Positions 5,761 through 7,212 of a DNA stretch of 7,212 nucleotides are shown here, one piece after another. Below the pieces are notes generated by a model. The model was given only the letters and a program-made list of their open reading frames with translations, was not told where the DNA came from and made no database searches. Each line of letters starts with the position of its first letter. Positions within the stretch are counted from its first letter, which is position 1. Source of the DNA: Candidatus Omnitrophota bacterium. Its GTDB lineage: Bacteria; Omnitrophota; Gorgyraeia; Aquiviventales; Aquiviventaceae. The stretch is from assembly GCA_016198915.1 (NCBI GenBank), contig JACQHS010000080.1, positions 1-7,212 on the forward strand, given 5' to 3'. The position numbers and the translations under genes were made by a program.

Positions 5761-6336
5761 GTGAACGTCATCATCGGGCTCGGTAATCCCGGGCACACGT
5801 ACCATCAGACGCGGCACAACGTGGGTTTTATGGTCATCGAGTGGCTGGCCAGCCGGCATGGGGTGTCGGTCACCAAGCGCGTGACGCATCCCGCCAATCA
5901 GCGGCCGGCGGCCGTCTATGGAGAGTACCAGCAGGGCGCACGAACGGTGCAGTTGCTCATGCCGCTCACGATGATGAATGAATCCGGGGATGCCCTCACC
6001 GCCATCGGCCGGCCGCCCAACGAACTGCTCGTGGTGTGCGATGATGTGAACCTGCCGCTGGGCACGCTGCGCCTGCGTCCGCAGGGGGGTGCTGGCGGCC
6101 ATCACGGATTGGCGTCGTGCCTGGCAGCCCTCGGCACCGAGGACGTAACACGGCTGCGCGTCGGAGTAGGAGCTGCGGACATGCCCCGCGATCTTGAAGC
6201 GTTTGTCCTCTCCCGGTTTCGCAACACAGAGCTGCCGCTGATCAAGCAGGCGGTGGCGCAGGCTGCGGAGGCCTGTGAAACCTGGGTCAATGAAGGGATT
6301 GAGGTGGCGATGAATCGGTACAATGCGAGCGTATGA
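5761..6336 (+). CDS. pth: Peptidyl-tRNA hydrolase
   Basis: Pth cleaves the ester bond of peptidyl-tRNAs that drop off ribosomes, recycling tRNA. Numbered from GTG 5761, the 191-residue protein has IIGLGNPG with Asn9, TRHNVGF with the catalytic His19, MNESG with Asn73, and VCDDVNLPLG with Asp94 matching the catalytic Asp93 of E. coli. GGAGGHHGL follows, where the position of E. coli Asn114 is His115. The C-terminal YVLSRF-type segment (AFVLSRF here) is present. Length is normal. GTG 5761 gives the usual short lead before the GLGNPG motif. An alternative TTG at 5755 adds two residues and overlaps the rplY stop by four bases, so the choice is not certain. The 3' end overlaps rpsF by 14 bp, indicating coupled translation. 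Confidence 0.95.
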   Translation: MNVIIGLGNPGHTYHQTRHNVGFMVIEWLASRHGVSVTKRVTHPANQRPAAVYGEYQQGARTVQLLMPLTMMNESGDALTAIGRPPNELLVVCDDVNLPLGTLRLRPQGGAGGHHGLASCLAALGTEDVTRLRVGVGAADMPRDLEAFVLSRFRNTELPLIKQAVAQAAEACETWVNEGIEVAMNRYNASV

Positions 6337-6646
6337 AGCCCTCGTAATCTTGAAGGCGGCGGGCACCGAGCAGGATGTCGCGCGCAGCGCCGCCCAGCTT
6401 GAGGAGCAAGTCAAAAAACTCGGCGGGATGATCGAACGCTCCGAGCCATGGGGCCGCCGCCGGCTGGCGTTCCGCATTGCTCGCCAGCAGGAGGGGTACT
6501 ACCAGCTGCTGCGATTCCAGGCGCCGCCAGCACGGGTCGCGGAGCTGGAGCGGCTGTTTCGTCTCAACGAGGCGATCGTCCGGTTCATGATCCTCACGGA
6601 AGAGGAGCTAGCACCCATGCTCTCGTCACCCGCGTCAAGGAGTTGA
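6323..6646 (+). CDS. rpsF: 30S ribosomal protein S6
   Basis: bS6 is a small-subunit platform protein that binds 16S rRNA together with bS18. The 107-residue product shows the family pattern: MRAYEALVIL at the start, LGGMIERSEPWGRRRLAFRI (about 32-51), EGYYQLLRFQAPPARVAELERLFRLNE and a final IVRFMIL strand. A short tail EELAPMLSSPASRS follows. The start lies inside the end of pth, with a purine-rich GAGGTGGCG at 6300-6308 rather far upstream, so coupling is likely. It opens the conserved rpsF-ssb-rpsR block, in which bS6, SSB and bS18 are made together. Confidence 0.95.
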   Translation: MRAYEALVILKAAGTEQDVARSAAQLEEQVKKLGGMIERSEPWGRRRLAFRIARQQEGYYQLLRFQAPPARVAELERLFRLNEAIVRFMILTEEELAPMLSSPASRS

Positions 6647-6660
6647 CCAAGGAGCTGACC
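6637..6660 (+). promoter_or_regulatory. Tandem duplicated 12-bp unit with Shine-Dalgarno before ssb
   Basis: AAGGAGTTGACC (6637-6648) and AAGGAGCTGACC (6649-6660) are adjacent copies differing at one base. Each carries a strong AAGGAG Shine-Dalgarno. The second copy is six bases from the ssb ATG at 6661 and fixes that start. The first copy contains the rpsF stop TGA at 6644-6646. Confidence 0.8.
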
Positions 6661-7140
6661 ATGGTGAGCCTCAATCGCGTGCTGTTGATCGGCAATCTCA
6701 CGAAAGACCCGGAACTGCGCTACACCCCGAGCGGGACCCCGGTGGCCAACCTGCGATTGGCGGTCAACTCATCCTTCAAGGACCAGGCCGGCCAGCGCAA
6801 GGAAGAGACCTGCTTCGTGACGATCGTGGTGTGGAGCCGCCAAGCGGAAATCTGCCAGCAGTATCTCAAAAAGGGCCGCAGCGTGTTCATCGAGGGCCGG
6901 CTGATCTACCGCAGCTGGGAGTCGGAGGGGAAGACCCGCTCGACGATGGAGGTACGGGCCGACCGTGTCCAGTTCCTGGGCGGGCCTGGAGGCCCCGCAC
7001 GCTCTGCTTCGCAGAGCGAAGCGGCGGGGACGCAAACCGGCGAGCCGGTTCCCGTCGAGGCCCCGGCGGCAGCCCGCACAGAGGATGCCGAATCCGAGGC
7101 GGCGGCCGACGAAAGTTCCGACGCGGACGTGCCGTTTTAA
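6661..7140 (+). CDS. ssb: Single-stranded DNA-binding protein
   Basis: SSB coats single-stranded DNA in replication, recombination and repair and recruits partners through its C-terminal tip. The 159-residue protein has an OB-fold at about 1-108: SLNRVLLIGNLTKDPELRYT, GTPVANLRLAVNSSF, KEETCFVTIVVWSRQAEICQQYLKKG, then VFIEGRLIYRSWE and RADRVQFLGG. An Ala/Glu-rich disordered linker follows and ends in the acidic tip DADVPF, matching the DDDIPF-type partner-binding peptide. ATG 6661 has a very strong Shine-Dalgarno. The linker DNA includes overlapping inverted repeats at 7000-7022. It lies between rpsF and rpsR as in many bacteria. Confidence 0.97.
   Translation: MVSLNRVLLIGNLTKDPELRYTPSGTPVANLRLAVNSSFKDQAGQRKEETCFVTIVVWSRQAEICQQYLKKGRSVFIEGRLIYRSWESEGKTRSTMEVRADRVQFLGGPGGPARSASQSEAAGTQTGEPVPVEAPAAARTEDAESEAAADESSDADVPF
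7000..7022. repeat. Overlapping inverted repeats inside the ssb linker
   Basis: CGCTCTGC (7000-7007) pairs exactly with GCAGAGCG (7011-7018) across a TTC loop. GCTTCGC (7006-7012) pairs exactly with GCGAAGC (7016-7022) across an AGA loop. The two hairpins share bases and exclude each other. They fall in the codons for the disordered linker (around ARSASQSEAA), where the protein sequence is little constrained. Confidence 0.7.
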
Positions 7141-7155
7141 ACAGCGAGGATCGCC

Positions 7156-7212
7156 ATGGCGTTTGTGCGACGAGTCTTCATCAAGCGAGTGTGCCGATTC
7201 TGCTCGGACAAG
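7156..7212 (+). CDS. rpsR: 30S ribosomal protein S18, 5' part (cut by window end)
   Basis: Only the first 19 codons are visible (MAFVRRVFIKRVCRFCSDK). The basic start followed by VCRFC is characteristic of the bS18 N-terminus, where the CxxC-type pair appears in zinc-binding versions. A GAGGA Shine-Dalgarno at 7146-7150 precedes the ATG at 7156. The position right after ssb fits the rpsF-ssb-rpsR block. bS18 pairs with bS6 on the small-subunit platform. Confidence 0.88.
   Translation, partial: MAFVRRVFIKRVCRFCSDK

Noticed and set aside
5287..6477. 396-codon - strand open frame across rplY, pth and rpsF
   Set aside because: It lies opposite three confidently identified genes, has no family motif, and is explained by GC-rich codon bias.
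6448..6660. Upstream in-frame extension of ssb from ATG 6448
   Set aside because: This stretch overlaps rpsF, lacks SSB similarity, and the strong AAGGAG before ATG 6661 fixes the real start.

Overview
The window is a tightly packed, GC-rich bacterial housekeeping segment with every gene on the + strand. In order it holds: a palindromic intergenic element; the C-terminal half of a split transketolase; ispE; an unusual spoVG; a tRNA-Gln(UUG) gene; glmU; prs; rplY (bL25/CTC family); pth; rpsF; ssb; and the first 19 codons of rpsR, cut by the window edge. Intergenic gaps are mostly a few bases or overlaps. The two larger non-coding stretches are about 100 bp at the left end and about 160 bp between spoVG and glmU, where the tRNA sits.

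The order ispE-spoVG-glmU-prs-ctc/rplY-pth matches the arrangement known from Bacillus (there with purR and yabJ between ispE and spoVG). Here it runs straight into an rpsF-ssb-rpsR ribosomal/replication block. The divergent sequences, GC-rich codons, split transketolase, SpoVG with an inserted zinc ribbon and lysine/arginine-rich protein tail suggest an uncultured non-Firmicute lineage. A member of the Omnitrophota or a related PVC-side phylum is my best guess. This is inference from gene order and protein style, since no rRNA or lineage-defining marker is visible.

Functionally the segment joins carbon rearrangement (transketolase), isoprenoid precursor synthesis (IspE, MEP pathway), UDP-GlcNAc supply for peptidoglycan and lipid A (GlmU), PRPP supply for nucleotides (Prs), and translation or genome maintenance (tRNA-Gln, bL25, Pth, bS6, bS18, SSB). 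SpoVG-family proteins are nucleic-acid-binding regulators and may act on cell-envelope or division genes. No plasmid, phage, CRISPR or antibiotic-resistance feature is seen.

The most noteworthy observations are: (1) a four-cysteine zinc ribbon (CxxC-x10-CxxC) inserted in the middle of the SpoVG fold; (2) a 52-residue tail on GlmU with 30 Lys/Arg and no acidic residue; (3) a near-perfect 19-bp inverted repeat at the left end that resembles a mobile or dispersed palindromic element; (4) a tRNA whose acceptor strand is copied just downstream and could form a competing hairpin; and (5) several substitutions at conserved positions in Pth, Prs and transketolase, plus a tandemly duplicated Shine-Dalgarno unit before ssb.
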